Positions 27,406 through 36,035 are shown, numbered from the stretch's first letter. The stretch is 64,000 nucleotides of DNA from Salipiger sp. IMCC34102 (GCF_004145405.1 NZ_SELQ01000001.1:124001-188000), one strand, 5' to 3'. Made by a program: numbers and translations. The notes: generated by a model from the sequence alone, not told the origin.

Positions 27406-29529
27406 ATGAGCAAGAATCGTAACACCAGACGTCCCTTGGTGGCGGAGCGGCGCGAACGCACGCCCGATGCACCGAAGCGACGCGCCCGCAAGACACGGCG
27501 CAGCCCGGCCCGCCGTCCGCGTGGCCTCGTGGGCTGGCTGCTGTTTCCCTTCACCTGGGCGCTTCGGCTGATCTGGCGCATCAGCTGGCGGCTGGCCTTT
27601 GCCGGTGCGGTGGTCCTGGCGCTCGCGGTCTTCTACTTCGCGGCCCAGATGCCCCCGATCGAGGCAATGGTCGACGGTCGCACGCGCGGATCCGTGACGC
27701 TGCTGGACCGATCCGGCGATGTCTTCGCCTGGCGCGGCGACCAGTTCGGCGGGATGGTGACGGCGGAAGAGGTCTCTCCCTACCTGCACGACGCCGTCGT
27801 CGCGACGGAGGACCGCCGGTTCTACCGCCACATCGGCGTCGACCCGCGCGGGATCGCCAGCGCCGTGCGGATCAACCTGCGCGAAGGCCGCGGGCCGCTG
27901 TCGGGCAACGGCGGATCGACCATCACCCAGCAGACGGCCAAACTCCTGTGCCTCGGGGTGCCCTACGATCCCGAAACCTGGGACAGCGAGCGCGACTACG
28001 AGTCCGACTGCCGCCGCACGACGATCTGGCGCAAGGTCAAGGAAGCCATCTACGCGATGGGGATGGAAGCCGCTTACACCAAGGAAGAGATCCTCTCGAT
28101 CTACCTCAACCGGGCCTACCTCGGCGAAGGGGCACGCGGGTTCGAGGCCGCGGCCCAGCGTTACTTCGGCAAGTCCGCCCGCAGCGTCGACCCCGCCGAG
28201 GCCGCGATGCTGGCGGGGCTGCTGAAGGCGCCGTCCTCCTACGCGCCCACCAACAACATGGGGCGCGCCGTGGACCGCGCCGCCGTCGTCGTGGGCCTGA
28301 TGGAGGAGCAAGGCTACATCACGCCCGAACAGGCCGACGAGGCGCGCCGGAACCCCGCGCAGCTTTCCGAGGCCGCGCAGGCCCGCGCCGGCGGCTATTT
28401 CGCCGATTGGGTGATGGGACAGGGGCCGGATTTCTTCACGCGCAACACGACGGAAGACGTTGTTATCCGCACCACGCTCGACCAGCGCATCCAGAACGCC
28501 GCGGAGACGGCGCTGCTGACGGTGTTCGACCAGAAGCTGTCCAACGGCTCGGACGTGGAAGCCGCCGTTGTAGTCATGAGCGCCGACGGGGCCGTGCGCG
28601 GCATGGTCGGCGGGCGCGACGTGCGCGCGGTCAGCGCCTTCAACCGCGCCACCCAGGCGCGTCGGCAGACCGGATCGGCCTTCAAGCCCTTCATATATGC
28701 CACGGCCCTGGACCTGGGCTTCACGCCCAACGACCTCGTGGACGACGCGCCGCTCACGATCACCATTCCCGGCTCGGGCCCTTGGCGGCCCGAGAACTAC
28801 GACCGCCAGTTCAAGGGCCCCGTGACACTGACGCAGGCGCTTTACGAATCGCGCAACATACCCGCCGTCATCCTCTCCGAGGAGGTCGGGCGCGAACTCG
28901 TCAGCCAGGTCGCCAACGGCTTCGGCATCGACAGCGAGCTTGCGGCGGGTCCGGCGCTGGCCCTGGGCGCCTCCGAAAGCACGCTGATCGAGATGACGGG
29001 CGCCTATGCCGGCATCCTGAACGGTGGCTCGGCGGTGGAACCCTACGGGTTGATCGACCTGCGACTGAAGGGCGACGACGCGCCGTTGATGGACAATGTC
29101 GGGACGGGCATGCAGGAGCGCGTGGTGCAGGAGCGCTCGGCGCGGCAGCTGACCTACATGATGAACCAGGTCACGGTGCGCGGTACGGGCACCCGCGCCG
29201 GAATCTCCGGCTGGGAGATCGCGGGCAAGTCGGGCACCACCAACAGCCAGCGGGACGCCTGGTTCATCGGATTCAACGCGGATTACGTGATCGGCGTCTG
29301 GATGGGTTTCGACGACAACGCCCCGATGCGCGGGGTCACGGGTGGCGGCATCCCGGCGGACATCTTCCGCGAGACCATGCAGCGCGTGGTGGCCGGACAG
29401 CAGCCCCGCCCCCTGCCGATGGAGGTCCCGGGTCCCAGCCAGAACGGCACCCTGGCCAGCAGCGGCATGGTGGCGGACAGCCAGATCCTGAACGTGCTGG
29501 ACACCATCCTGGGCGGTCTGGAAAACTGA
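27406..29529 (+). CDS. Class A penicillin-binding protein (PBP1A-type)
   Basis: 707-residue bifunctional peptidoglycan synthase of the inner membrane. A basic cytoplasmic tail (1-45) and one membrane helix (about 62-84). The GT51 glycosyltransferase follows with the catalytic Glu in VVATEDRRFYRHIG, then GGSTITQQTAK and LNRAYLGEGARGFEAAAQRYF. The transpeptidase has SxxK in TGSAFKPF, SxN in ESRNIPA and KSGT in GKSGTTNS. All catalytic motifs are intact, so it both polymerises and crosslinks glycan. Divergent from glnK. Confidence 0.95.
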   Translation: MSKNRNTRRPLVAERRERTPDAPKRRARKTRRSPARRPRGLVGWLLFPFTWALRLIWRISWRLAFAGAVVLALAVFYFAAQMPPIEAMVDGRTRGSVTLLDRSGDVFAWRGDQFGGMVTAEEVSPYLHDAVVATEDRRFYRHIGVDPRGIASAVRINLREGRGPLSGNGGSTITQQTAKLLCLGVPYDPETWDSERDYESDCRRTTIWRKVKEAIYAMGMEAAYTKEEILSIYLNRAYLGEGARGFEAAAQRYFGKSARSVDPAEAAMLAGLLKAPSSYAPTNNMGRAVDRAAVVVGLMEEQGYITPEQADEARRNPAQLSEAAQARAGGYFADWVMGQGPDFFTRNTTEDVVIRTTLDQRIQNAAETALLTVFDQKLSNGSDVEAAVVVMSADGAVRGMVGGRDVRAVSAFNRATQARRQTGSAFKPFIYATALDLGFTPNDLVDDAPLTITIPGSGPWRPENYDRQFKGPVTLTQALYESRNIPAVILSEEVGRELVSQVANGFGIDSELAAGPALALGASESTLIEMTGAYAGILNGGSAVEPYGLIDLRLKGDDAPLMDNVGTGMQERVVQERSARQLTYMMNQVTVRGTGTRAGISGWEIAGKSGTTNSQRDAWFIGFNADYVIGVWMGFDDNAPMRGVTGGGIPADIFRETMQRVVAGQQPRPLPMEVPGPSQNGTLASSGMVADSQILNVLDTILGGLEN

Positions 29530-29541
29530 GCGGGATCATGC

Positions 29542-29566
29542 CCCGGGGGCCAATGCCGCCCCCGGG
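29542..29566 (+). terminator. Stem-loop after the PBP gene
   Basis: Perfect 9-bp stem CCCGGGGGC/GCCCCCGGG with a seven-base loop, 13 bases past the stop. No U-tract, so termination would be imperfect. Confidence 0.5.
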
Positions 29567-29671
29567 ATGCGACGTTCTCGCACAAGGCGCCTCAGCCGAG
29601 CGAAAGGCCTGATGGCCGGTGCCCCGACTGCATGTTCTCGGCCAAAGGAAGCCGGGGAGCCGCCAGCCAGA

Positions 29672-30595
29672 TCAGGCGTCGAGCGGTTGCAGATGCTGCT
29701 GCAACTGCTGGCGCAGGTGCTCATGCTGGGTCGGCAGCTTGAGCGCCTCGCCCAGGTGGGCCGTGTCTTCGTCGCGGTCGAAGCCGGGCTCGTTCGTGGC
29801 CACCTCGAACAGGACACCGCCGGGAGTGCGGAAGTAGATCGCCCAGAAATAGTCGCGGTCGATCACGGGCGTGACGGCATAGCCGGTATCGGTCAGCGCG
29901 CGGCGGACTTCGAGCTGCGCGGCCCGGTCCTCGACCGCGAAGGCGATGTGATGCACCGAACCGGCCCCTTGCCGGGCGGGCGCCGCGTCGGCCTGGCTCA
30001 GGTCGATGGCGTCGGCGGGATTGCCGCCTTCGATCAGGTAGCGGGTGACCCCGTCACGCGTCTCGGCCTTCTGGTAGCCCATGAACCCCAGAAGCTCCGC
30101 CATGGCGCCCGTGTCCGCCAGGCGCAAGGTGGCACCCCGGAAGCCGCGGATCGCGTGGTCTTCGTCCACCCCGTTCCCCGTCCAGGGGACCCGCGCGTCC
30201 TCGGATTCGACCAGCGCGAAGGCTTCGTTGTCGTTGCTGCGGAAGGTCAGACGCTGCTCGCCGAACCTCGTGTCGCGGTCAAGGTCCTTTGCCCGACCTG
30301 CGAGCCTGTCCGACCAGTTGTCGAGCGTGCCCGGCGGAACCGCGAACAGGGTTTCCCCCACTTCGCCGGTCCCCGTCCGGCCACGCGCGGCGCCGGGGAA
30401 CGGGAAATGCGTCATCACCGTGCCGGGGGTTCCAACCTCGTCACCGTAGTAGAGGTGATAGACGTCGGGGGCGTCGAAGTTCACCGTTGTCTTGACCCGT
30501 CTCAGGCCAAGCGTATCGGTGAAGAAGGCATTGTTGCGCGCGGGGTCCGACGCGATGGAGGTGACGTGGTGCAGGCCCTTGATCTGGGTAAGCAT
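29672..30595 (-). CDS. VOC-superfamily ring-cleaving dioxygenase
   Basis: 307 residues made of two vicinal-oxygen-chelate halves. The first starts IKGLHHVTSIASDPARNNAFFTDTLGLRRVKTTVNFD with the metal-binding His; the second has GAGSVHHIAFAVEDRAAQ and DYFWAIYFRTPGGVLFEVATNEPGF with further His and Glu ligands. It closely matches the group annotated as ring-cleaving dioxygenase (MhqO/LinE-like), which opens hydroquinone-type rings with Fe(II); some members protect from quinone stress. It stands alone between unrelated genes; the substrate is unknown. Confidence 0.9.
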   Translation of the reverse strand: MLTQIKGLHHVTSIASDPARNNAFFTDTLGLRRVKTTVNFDAPDVYHLYYGDEVGTPGTVMTHFPFPGAARGRTGTGEVGETLFAVPPGTLDNWSDRLAGRAKDLDRDTRFGEQRLTFRSNDNEAFALVESEDARVPWTGNGVDEDHAIRGFRGATLRLADTGAMAELLGFMGYQKAETRDGVTRYLIEGGNPADAIDLSQADAAPARQGAGSVHHIAFAVEDRAAQLEVRRALTDTGYAVTPVIDRDYFWAIYFRTPGGVLFEVATNEPGFDRDEDTAHLGEALKLPTQHEHLRQQLQQHLQPLDA

Positions 30596-30699
30596 GAGAG
30601 GTGTGCCTTTCTGAAAGCCGTTGGCCTGAAGTTAGGCCGCCCCCACCGTTCTGTCGTCGGGCACCGGCGATCAGAATTTGTGCGCAATCGCGCAAGGGC

Positions 30700-32082
30700 T
30701 CAACTCTCGGCCAATTCCTGTGCGGCCCGCGTGATGCGTGCCATGGCATCGAGGTAGGTCTGCGTCCACTTGGCCACGTCGTTGCGGAAGACGCCACGCG
30801 CAAGGATCTCGTGCCGTTCGCGCCGCTCTTCCAGGGGCATGGCAAAGGCCTGGTGCAGGGCCGCGGCCATTTCCCCAATGTCGTAGGGGTTCACGATCAG
30901 AGCGGCGGGCATCTGCTCCACCGCGCCGGCGAACTGGCTGAGGATCAGTACACCCGGGTTGTCGGGGTTCTGCGCGGCCACGTATTCCTTGGCCACCAGG
31001 TTCATCCCGTCGCAAAAGGGCGTGACCAATCCAACGTCGGCAGCCCGGTAGAGCCCGGCCAGCACCTCGCGCGGGACAGCCCGGTGGATGTAGCGGATCG
31101 GGGTCCAGTCCAGATCGGAGTGCTTCCCGTTCAGCGCGCCCGTGACCCGCTCCAGCTCGTCGCGGATGCGCGCGTAGGCGGGCACGTCTTCCCGCGTGGG
31201 CGGCGCGATCTGAAGCAGAGACGCCTTGGGGGCGTCCTCCACGCGCTTTTCGAGGAACTGACCGAAGGCACGCAGGCGGTTGTCCAGACCCTTGGAGTAA
31301 TCCAGCCGGTCGACCCCGATCACCAAACGCTCGTCGGGGGAGACGTTCACCCGGGACCGGCCATCCGCCTCCACCGCGTCGCGGGCGAAGGCATGCGCGT
31401 CGATCCCGATGGGAAAGCTGCGGACCTGGAACCGGCGGTCGCGCAGCTTGATCGACCCGTCGCGCAGCTGCTCGGCCCCGTTGAGACTTCGGAACATCTC
31501 AAGCGCCGCGGCCACGTCACGTTGTGTTTGAAGACCGAAGAGATCGAAGGCCGCCATCCAGCCCGGCACCAGGTCGCGCTCCGGCAAGGCCATCAGGTCG
31601 TGGGTCGAGGGGAACGGGATGTGATGGAAATAACCGATCGTCGCCGTGACGCCTTCGGCCCGCAGGCAGGCGGCGAGCGGCAGGAAATGGTAGTCGTGGA
31701 TCCAGATGCGGTCGTCGGCGCGCAATTCCGCCGCCATCATCTTCGCCAACCGGCGATTGACCCCGATGTAGGTGTCGTAATCGCCCGCGTGCAGATCCAT
31801 GAGGTCCGCGCGCCGGTGACATAGCGGCCAGAGAACCGAGTTGGCGTAGCCGAGGTAATAGCCCGTCTGTTCCTGCGGCGTCAGGTCGAACGTCCGCATC
31901 GTGTAGCCGTCCCCCTCCACCGTGGCCAGGCGGTCGGGCGCGTCTTCCGTGATCTGGCCAGAGGTGCCGAACCACACGCCGCCGCTGTCGCGCAAGCAGT
32001 CGTGCAGCGCCACGACCAACCCGCCGGCGGGCGGTCCGTCGGAGGGAACCCGGTTCGAGACGACGACGAGACGTCCGGTCAT
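30700..32082 (-). CDS. otsA: Trehalose-6-phosphate synthase
   Basis: 460 residues, GT20 family. Joins UDP-glucose and glucose-6-phosphate in the cytoplasm. Marks: VVVSNRVP and GGLVVAL at the N-terminus, WIHDYHFLPLAA, FPIGIDAHAF, IGVDRLDYSKGL, and the C-terminal nucleotide-binding DGMNLVAKEYVA. Its ATG overlaps the otsB stop (ATGA), so the two are coupled. Trehalose protects against osmotic and desiccation stress; an ECF-type promoter candidate is found before otsB. Confidence 0.97.
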   Translation of the reverse strand: MTGRLVVVSNRVPSDGPPAGGLVVALHDCLRDSGGVWFGTSGQITEDAPDRLATVEGDGYTMRTFDLTPQEQTGYYLGYANSVLWPLCHRRADLMDLHAGDYDTYIGVNRRLAKMMAAELRADDRIWIHDYHFLPLAACLRAEGVTATIGYFHHIPFPSTHDLMALPERDLVPGWMAAFDLFGLQTQRDVAAALEMFRSLNGAEQLRDGSIKLRDRRFQVRSFPIGIDAHAFARDAVEADGRSRVNVSPDERLVIGVDRLDYSKGLDNRLRAFGQFLEKRVEDAPKASLLQIAPPTREDVPAYARIRDELERVTGALNGKHSDLDWTPIRYIHRAVPREVLAGLYRAADVGLVTPFCDGMNLVAKEYVAAQNPDNPGVLILSQFAGAVEQMPAALIVNPYDIGEMAAALHQAFAMPLEERRERHEILARGVFRNDVAKWTQTYLDAMARITRAAQELAES

Positions 32083-32813
32083 GCGGCCTCTCCCAGCCAG
32101 GTGCGTATGAGCGAGATCATCTGCGACGGCCCATCCAACCGGTGCGCGGCGATCGTGTCACCGGGTCCGACCTTGATACAGATGCCATCCATGGTCTGCG
32201 CGACCTCCATCGCTTCTTCGTCCGTGACGTCATCGCCCGCGACCAGCGGGCGGATGCCCTCCGGCTGCTCTGCCATCGCCCGCTCGACCGCGCGCGCCTT
32301 CGAGGCGTCGATCGGGCGGACCTCGACCGCCATCTTGGAGGCGTGCAACTCCAGGTTGTCGATGCCACGCACGGCGTCTGCCAGTTTGCGTTCGACCTTG
32401 GATTTCAGGACCGGGGCGTTGCGATAGTGCACGACCACGCCCGTTTGCTTCGGTTCGACGATGAGCCCCGGTTCCGCGCTGACCAGCGCTTCGGCCTCTG
32501 ACTGGACCGCCTCGACCTGTGGGCTGCCGACCGCCGGATGCGGATGCCGGACACCTGCAATCCGCGCCTCCGCGCCGTGGGCACCGTAGATGTCACCCGG
32601 GAAGTCGGGAAGAAAGCCTTCGAGCGTCGCGATTTCGCGTCCGGTCACGATAGCCAGGCGGCCGCCAAGCCGTTCGTGAAGATTCGCCAAGAGACGCGGA
32701 AGATCCTCCGGCACGTCGATCCCCAAAGGGGTATCTGCCAGCTCGACGAGGGTCCCGTCGAAGTCTAGGCACATGAACAAACGATCAAGGTCGAGCACAT
32801 TCAGGTCCGTCAT
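32079..32813 (-). CDS. otsB: Trehalose-6-phosphate phosphatase
   Basis: 244-residue HAD-superfamily phosphatase that frees trehalose from its 6-phosphate. Motif I is LDFDGTLVEL with the nucleophile Asp; IVTGRE and YGAHGAEAR follow; the last HAD motif is AGDDVTDEEAM. Start chosen at MTDLNVLDLD (32813); an in-frame reading to 32891 has no support. First gene of otsBA. Confidence 0.96.
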   Translation of the reverse strand: MTDLNVLDLDRLFMCLDFDGTLVELADTPLGIDVPEDLPRLLANLHERLGGRLAIVTGREIATLEGFLPDFPGDIYGAHGAEARIAGVRHPHPAVGSPQVEAVQSEAEALVSAEPGLIVEPKQTGVVVHYRNAPVLKSKVERKLADAVRGIDNLELHASKMAVEVRPIDASKARAVERAMAEQPEGIRPLVAGDDVTDEEAMEVAQTMDGICIKVGPGDTIAAHRLDGPSQMISLIRTWLGEAA

Positions 32814-32874
32814 GGCGTCGCTTCTTGCACCTCTGTCCTGTGGTCGGGGGACCCGATCTTCTCTGTCGCTGCAC

Positions 32875-32900
32875 AACCCACAGGTTTGCATGAAGGTTCC
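32875..32900 (-). promoter_or_regulatory. Candidate ECF (EcfG-like) promoter of otsBA
   Basis: On the minus strand: GGAAC (32900-32896), 17 bases, then GGTT (32878-32875), about 62 bases before the otsB start. One mismatch from GGAAC-N16/17-CGTT. Confidence 0.5.
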
Positions 32901-32959
32901 TGAGGGTCGACGGGCGAAATGTTGCCCACGGCCAGATTAGGGGAAAAAAACCATTTTGA

Positions 32960-32977
32960 GTTTAAACTGGTTTAAAC
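32960..32977. promoter_or_regulatory. Double GTTTAAAC palindrome between otsB and the Crp/Fnr gene
   Basis: GTTTAAAC-TG-GTTTAAAC: each half is a palindrome and the whole is an inverted as well as a direct repeat. In very AT-rich DNA for this genome, 103 bases before the regulator gene. It may be an operator, perhaps for the neighbouring Crp/Fnr protein. Confidence 0.45.
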
Positions 32978-33029
32978 CCTCACTGCTTCCGACGGCGGTA
33001 AGACACCGGGAAATCAAATCCGGTTCACA

Positions 33030-33053
33030 GGCGCGGTCCGAAAGGATCGCGCC
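33030..33053 (+). promoter_or_regulatory. GAAA-tetraloop hairpin in the leader of the Crp/Fnr gene
   Basis: Ten-bp stem GGCGCGGTCC/GGATCGCGCC (one G-U pair) closed by a GAAA (GNRA) tetraloop, ending 26 bases before the start codon. It is stable and well placed to affect translation or RNA stability. Confidence 0.5.
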
Positions 33054-33079
33054 GATGCCCATTCTATAAAGGACCCTCG

Positions 33080-33811
33080 ATGAAACATGTCGCCAGCGCC
33101 TTCCTGACCCGGATGAGCGGGCTTGCCCAACTCTCGGAAGAGGATCGGAATGTGCTGTCGCGGTTCGAGCAGGGCTCCGAGCGTCGTGCCAAGAAGGAAT
33201 CCGTCTTCGATGCTGCCAGGCCGGATTTGCGGATCGCCATCGTGCGCTCGGGCTGGGCCGTAACCCGCATCAAGTCCGAACCGGCGCAGACCACGATCGC
33301 CAACGTCTTCATGGCCGGCGACCTCATCGGCCTGAACGACCTGGGGTTCCCCGACCGACCGCACGAGACGACGATGCAGACCGACGGGACCGTCAGCCTG
33401 TTTTCACGCGCGGCGCTGATGGATCTCGCGCGGACCCATCCGCGCATCTTCGGAATGATCGCCGCAATGGCTAGCCTGAACCAGGTGGCGATGGCGGACC
33501 GGTTGCATGCGGTCACCCGCTTAACGGCCGAGGATCGGCTGATGCACTTTCTTCTGACGGTCAAGACCAAGACGGCGCAGGGCAGCGATCAGCCGTCCGA
33601 CCGCTTTCCCCTGCCGATGTCCCAAAAGGAGATCGGAGACGTGCTGGGCTTGACGGATATCTATGTCAATCGCCTGCTCAGCGCGCTGCAGAAACGCGGG
33701 GAGCTGACGCTTTCCCGGCCGTACGTGCGGATCAACGACGTGCGCCGTTGGGAGGAGCGATTGAAGTTTCAAAACCGGTTCGAGCAGGTCCAGTTCGACT
33801 GGACGGCGTAA
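33080..33811 (+). CDS. Crp/Fnr family transcriptional regulator
   Basis: 243 residues. An N-terminal cyclic-nucleotide-like beta-barrel (about 20-130; FDAARPDLRIAIVRSGWA, VFMAGDLIGLNDLGF) is joined by a long helix (ALMDLARTHPRIFGMIAAMASLNQ) to a C-terminal winged helix (SQKEIGDVLGLTDIYVNRLLSALQKRGEL). There is no N-terminal cysteine cluster, so it is not an oxygen-sensing FNR. Its ligand and targets are unknown. AAAGGACC precedes the ATG. Similar proteins are common in Rhodobacterales as local regulators. Confidence 0.92.
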   Translation: MKHVASAFLTRMSGLAQLSEEDRNVLSRFEQGSERRAKKESVFDAARPDLRIAIVRSGWAVTRIKSEPAQTTIANVFMAGDLIGLNDLGFPDRPHETTMQTDGTVSLFSRAALMDLARTHPRIFGMIAAMASLNQVAMADRLHAVTRLTAEDRLMHFLLTVKTKTAQGSDQPSDRFPLPMSQKEIGDVLGLTDIYVNRLLSALQKRGELTLSRPYVRINDVRRWEERLKFQNRFEQVQFDWTA

Positions 33812-33826
33812 CGCCTCCCCGATCAC

Positions 33827-33861
33827 GCAAAACGGGCCGTCCCGGCGTGGGGCGGCCCGTT
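33827..33861 (-). terminator. Terminator of the inner-membrane stress cluster
   Basis: Stem AACGGGCCG/CGGCCCGTT; on the minus strand it is followed by TTTTGCG. It lies 27 bases beyond the last gene of the minus cluster and also serves the convergent Crp/Fnr gene. Confidence 0.8.
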
Positions 33862-33887
33862 CTGGTCGATCGGTCAGACGCGTCGCG

Positions 33888-34484
33888 TCACGACTTCTTG
33901 ATGTCGTCCTTGGCACCCTTGGCTTCGGACTTCGCAGTCGACTTCACGTCGCCCGCGTGCTCCTTGACGGCAGCCGCGCTTTCATCAGTCGCCTCGCGCG
34001 CCTTCTCGGCCACGGTGTCGGTGATGTCGGACACGGCGGAGCGGGCTTCGCTTTCGGCGGTGCGCAGGGTGGACTTGGCGCGCTCGGTCTCCTCGCGGAA
34101 GATCCGCTCGGCCTCGTCCATGAGCTGGTCGCGACGGGCGCCGAGGTAGCTGTTCTCGGTCCGGGTGCGCGGCAGCAGGGCGGCGACCGCGGCGCCGACC
34201 GCAAAGGCCAGGGCGCCGACCACGAGCGGTTGACGCTCGAACATGTCGACGGCGGCATCGCCGCTGTGGGATACGGCTTCACGGGCCTGACGCTGGGCGC
34301 GAACGGCCTGTTCACGCGCGGCGATCACACGTTCGCGGGCGGCATCGGTCAGATGCTCGGTGCCTTCGGCGAGGCGCGCACGAAAGTCCTCGTACCGGCC
34401 GGAAAAGCCCTCGGACTTCGAACCGGTGGAGCGTTCGTCTGGCAGGTCGCCGACCATGGCGGGGGTGGGTCTGGAATCTTGCAT
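33888..34484 (-). CDS. Membrane-anchored helical protein of the stress cluster
   Basis: 198 residues. Hydrophilic helical N-terminus (FRARLAEGTEHLTDAARERV, AREQAVRAQRQAREAV), one membrane helix near 85-104 (LVVGALAFAVGAAVAALLP), then a long Ala/Glu/Lys/Thr-rich helix (ERAKSTLRTAESEARSAV... and AVKEHAGDVKSTAKSEAK) of late-embryogenesis/apolipoprotein-like composition. The segment after VSHSGDAAVDMFERQP resembles the C-terminal part of DUF3618-type proteins. Last gene of a four-gene minus operon. Function unknown; a role in keeping the inner membrane stable under stress is inferred from neighbours. Confidence 0.75.
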   Translation of the reverse strand: MQDSRPTPAMVGDLPDERSTGSKSEGFSGRYEDFRARLAEGTEHLTDAARERVIAAREQAVRAQRQAREAVSHSGDAAVDMFERQPLVVGALAFAVGAAVAALLPRTRTENSYLGARRDQLMDEAERIFREETERAKSTLRTAESEARSAVSDITDTVAEKAREATDESAAAVKEHAGDVKSTAKSEAKGAKDDIKKS

Positions 34485-34525
34485 GATCTATCCTTTCACG
34501 GAGGCCCTCGCGGACCGTCTCGTCG

Positions 34526-35062
34526 TTAGTAGTCTTCGCGGGCCCAGGACGGGCGCGCGTGATAGGGAGGCACGGGGCTGGACTTGGCATCCACGACCTC
34601 GCGGGCCCAGGAGCCCGCCTCTTCCTCGAGTTGGGCGGCCGCCATGTCGGCGGGGCTGGCATCGTATTGCGCCTCCTCCCGGACCCATCCCCGTTGGACA
34701 GGGGCGTAGGCGGGTTTCGGCGCCGGGGGACGGCGCAAGGCGCTGGCGGTCAGCCAAGCCAGACCCAACCCGGTGACCAGCATCGGCCAGGGATTCTCGC
34801 GGGTCAGGCGCACGACGCCGGTAGAGGTACGTGTCAACTGCGTGCGCATCTCCGACCCCACGGTGCCGGTCACTTCGAGAAGCTGCCCGCGCAAGGCGCG
34901 CTGGATCTCGTTGATCTGGACGCGGACCTGGGCCTTCACGTCGTCGACCACGTTTTCGACCGTCAGTCGTTCCTGAAGCTCGTCGAGGTCGCGGCTCAAA
35001 CGGCTACGCTCGGCCTCGATCTCGGCCTCGATTTCGGCGGGGCTGCGGTGGTCAGCGGTCAT
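34526..35062 (-). CDS. DUF3618 domain protein
   Basis: 178 residues. Starts with the DUF3618 signature RSPAEIEAEIEAERSRLSRD.LDELQERL, continues as an amphipathic helix, then one membrane helix (PWPMLVTGLGLAWLTASAL, about 90-108), and a Pro-rich cytoplasmic or periplasmic tail. DUF3618 proteins are found in alphaproteobacteria next to holin-like DUF1469 proteins. Its start overlaps the stop of the preceding holin-like gene by 11 bases, so they are coupled. Function unknown. Confidence 0.82.
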   Translation of the reverse strand: MTADHRSPAEIEAEIEAERSRLSRDLDELQERLTVENVVDDVKAQVRVQINEIQRALRGQLLEVTGTVGSEMRTQLTRTSTGVVRLTRENPWPMLVTGLGLAWLTASALRRPPAPKPAYAPVQRGWVREEAQYDASPADMAAAQLEEEAGSWAREVVDAKSSPVPPYHARPSWAREDY

Positions 35063-35459
35063 TGTAGGCGTCCTTCATCATGCTGGCGTCGCGCTTGATG
35101 TTCCTGGTGGCGCGCGTCGGGGCAAGGCTGGACAGCTTCAGGCGATTCATTCCGATCTTGGCAAAAATCACCGCGATCACCAGCGTGACGATGCCGACGG
35201 CCAGCGTGGCCCAGATCTCTCCCACGCCCGCAAGGACAAGGGCCGCGATCGCGGTGGTGGTCAGGATCATCAGACCGACCACGACCAGGATGATCGCCAC
35301 GACCAGGAACCCGATCGCGCGCATCGCCTTGTGAAGGTTCTCGTCCACTTCCGCGCGGGCAAGGTCGACTTCCTGCCGAAGCAGGTTGCCGATACTGCCG
35401 AGCACGTCGTTGAAGAGCGTTCCGGTGCTGCGTTGCGAATTGGTGTGGGTCTGGGTCAT
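35052..35459 (-). CDS. Phage-holin-family (DUF1469, holin superfamily III) membrane protein
   Basis: 135 residues. N-terminal LFNDVLGSIGNLLRQEVDLARAEV is the usual amphipathic start of the family; two membrane helices follow (IGFLVVAIILVVVGLMIL and AIAALVLAGVGEIWATLAVG-type), then a basic tail. Despite the family name, it is chromosomal and not part of a phage. Together with DUF3618 and YqjD-like neighbours it matches the E. coli yqjD-yqjE arrangement, in which these small inner-membrane proteins (YqjD binds ribosomes) appear in stationary phase. Three bases after the 190-aa gene. Confidence 0.83.
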   Translation of the reverse strand: MTQTHTNSQRSTGTLFNDVLGSIGNLLRQEVDLARAEVDENLHKAMRAIGFLVVAIILVVVGLMILTTTAIAALVLAGVGEIWATLAVGIVTLVIAVIFAKIGMNRLKLSSLAPTRATRNIKRDASMMKDAYNDR

Positions 35460-35462
35460 GGA

Positions 35463-36035
35463 TCACCCCCGACCGATATCGCCGGGACGGGTGACCGGCG
35501 TGGTGCCACCGACATTGCCGGGCTGGGCAACGGGCGTGGTCCGGGCCGCGGGGCTGGCAGCGCACGCGTTGCCGGAGCGGCCAAGATCGTCCGTGCGGGG
35601 GTAATCGTCGTCCCGCTCGGAGGCCTTCACGAACCGCGAAGCCGCGAAGCCCGCCAGAGCGGCCCCGGCGAGAAAGGTCATCGGGTTGCGACGGGCGAAC
35701 TGGCTCACGTCGGAGACGACCGTCCCGAGATCCTTGTTGCTGATCGTCTCGGACACGTCGGCCAGGCCATCGGCGATCTGACCGAAAGTGCGCTCCTGCG
35801 CGCTGCCCTTGCGGCTTTCCTCCGCGGCGCGACGCAGGGCGGAGGCCACGTTGTTGACTTCGCCAGCAGCGGCATCGCGTGCGGCGGCGGTGCGCATCTC
35901 GACCTCGGTCTTGACGGTCTCGCGGGCGTCGGTGGCGACGGATTTCGCCTGGTTTTTAACCTCGTCGACCATGCCCTTGGCCCGGTTGGCGGCTTCGTCG
36001 GCGGCGTCCTTGATCTGTTTCTCGGTATCAGCCAT
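35463..36035 (-). CDS. YqjD-like / nutrient-deprivation-type membrane protein
   Basis: 190 residues. An N-terminal amphipathic helical stretch (ADTEKQIKDAADEAANRAKG, DEVKNQAKSVATDARETV) is followed by ISNKDLGTVVSDVSQFARRNP and a single membrane helix (TFLAGAALAGFAASRFV, about 133-150). A disordered C-terminus has near-repeats PVAQPGNVGGTTPVTRPGD. The layout matches proteins annotated as nutrient deprivation-induced. First gene of the four-gene operon; CCAAGGAGCC precedes the ATG and a GGAAC-N16-CATT element lies about 75 bases upstream. Confidence 0.78.
   Translation of the reverse strand: MADTEKQIKDAADEAANRAKGMVDEVKNQAKSVATDARETVKTEVEMRTAAARDAAAGEVNNVASALRRAAEESRKGSAQERTFGQIADGLADVSETISNKDLGTVVSDVSQFARRNPMTFLAGAALAGFAASRFVKASERDDDYPRTDDLGRSGNACAASPAARTTPVAQPGNVGGTTPVTRPGDIGRG

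Noticed and set aside
35052-35459. Holin-like gene as a sign of prophage
   Set aside because: No other phage genes; neighbours are YqjD-like and DUF3618 stress proteins, the usual chromosomal setting of DUF1469.
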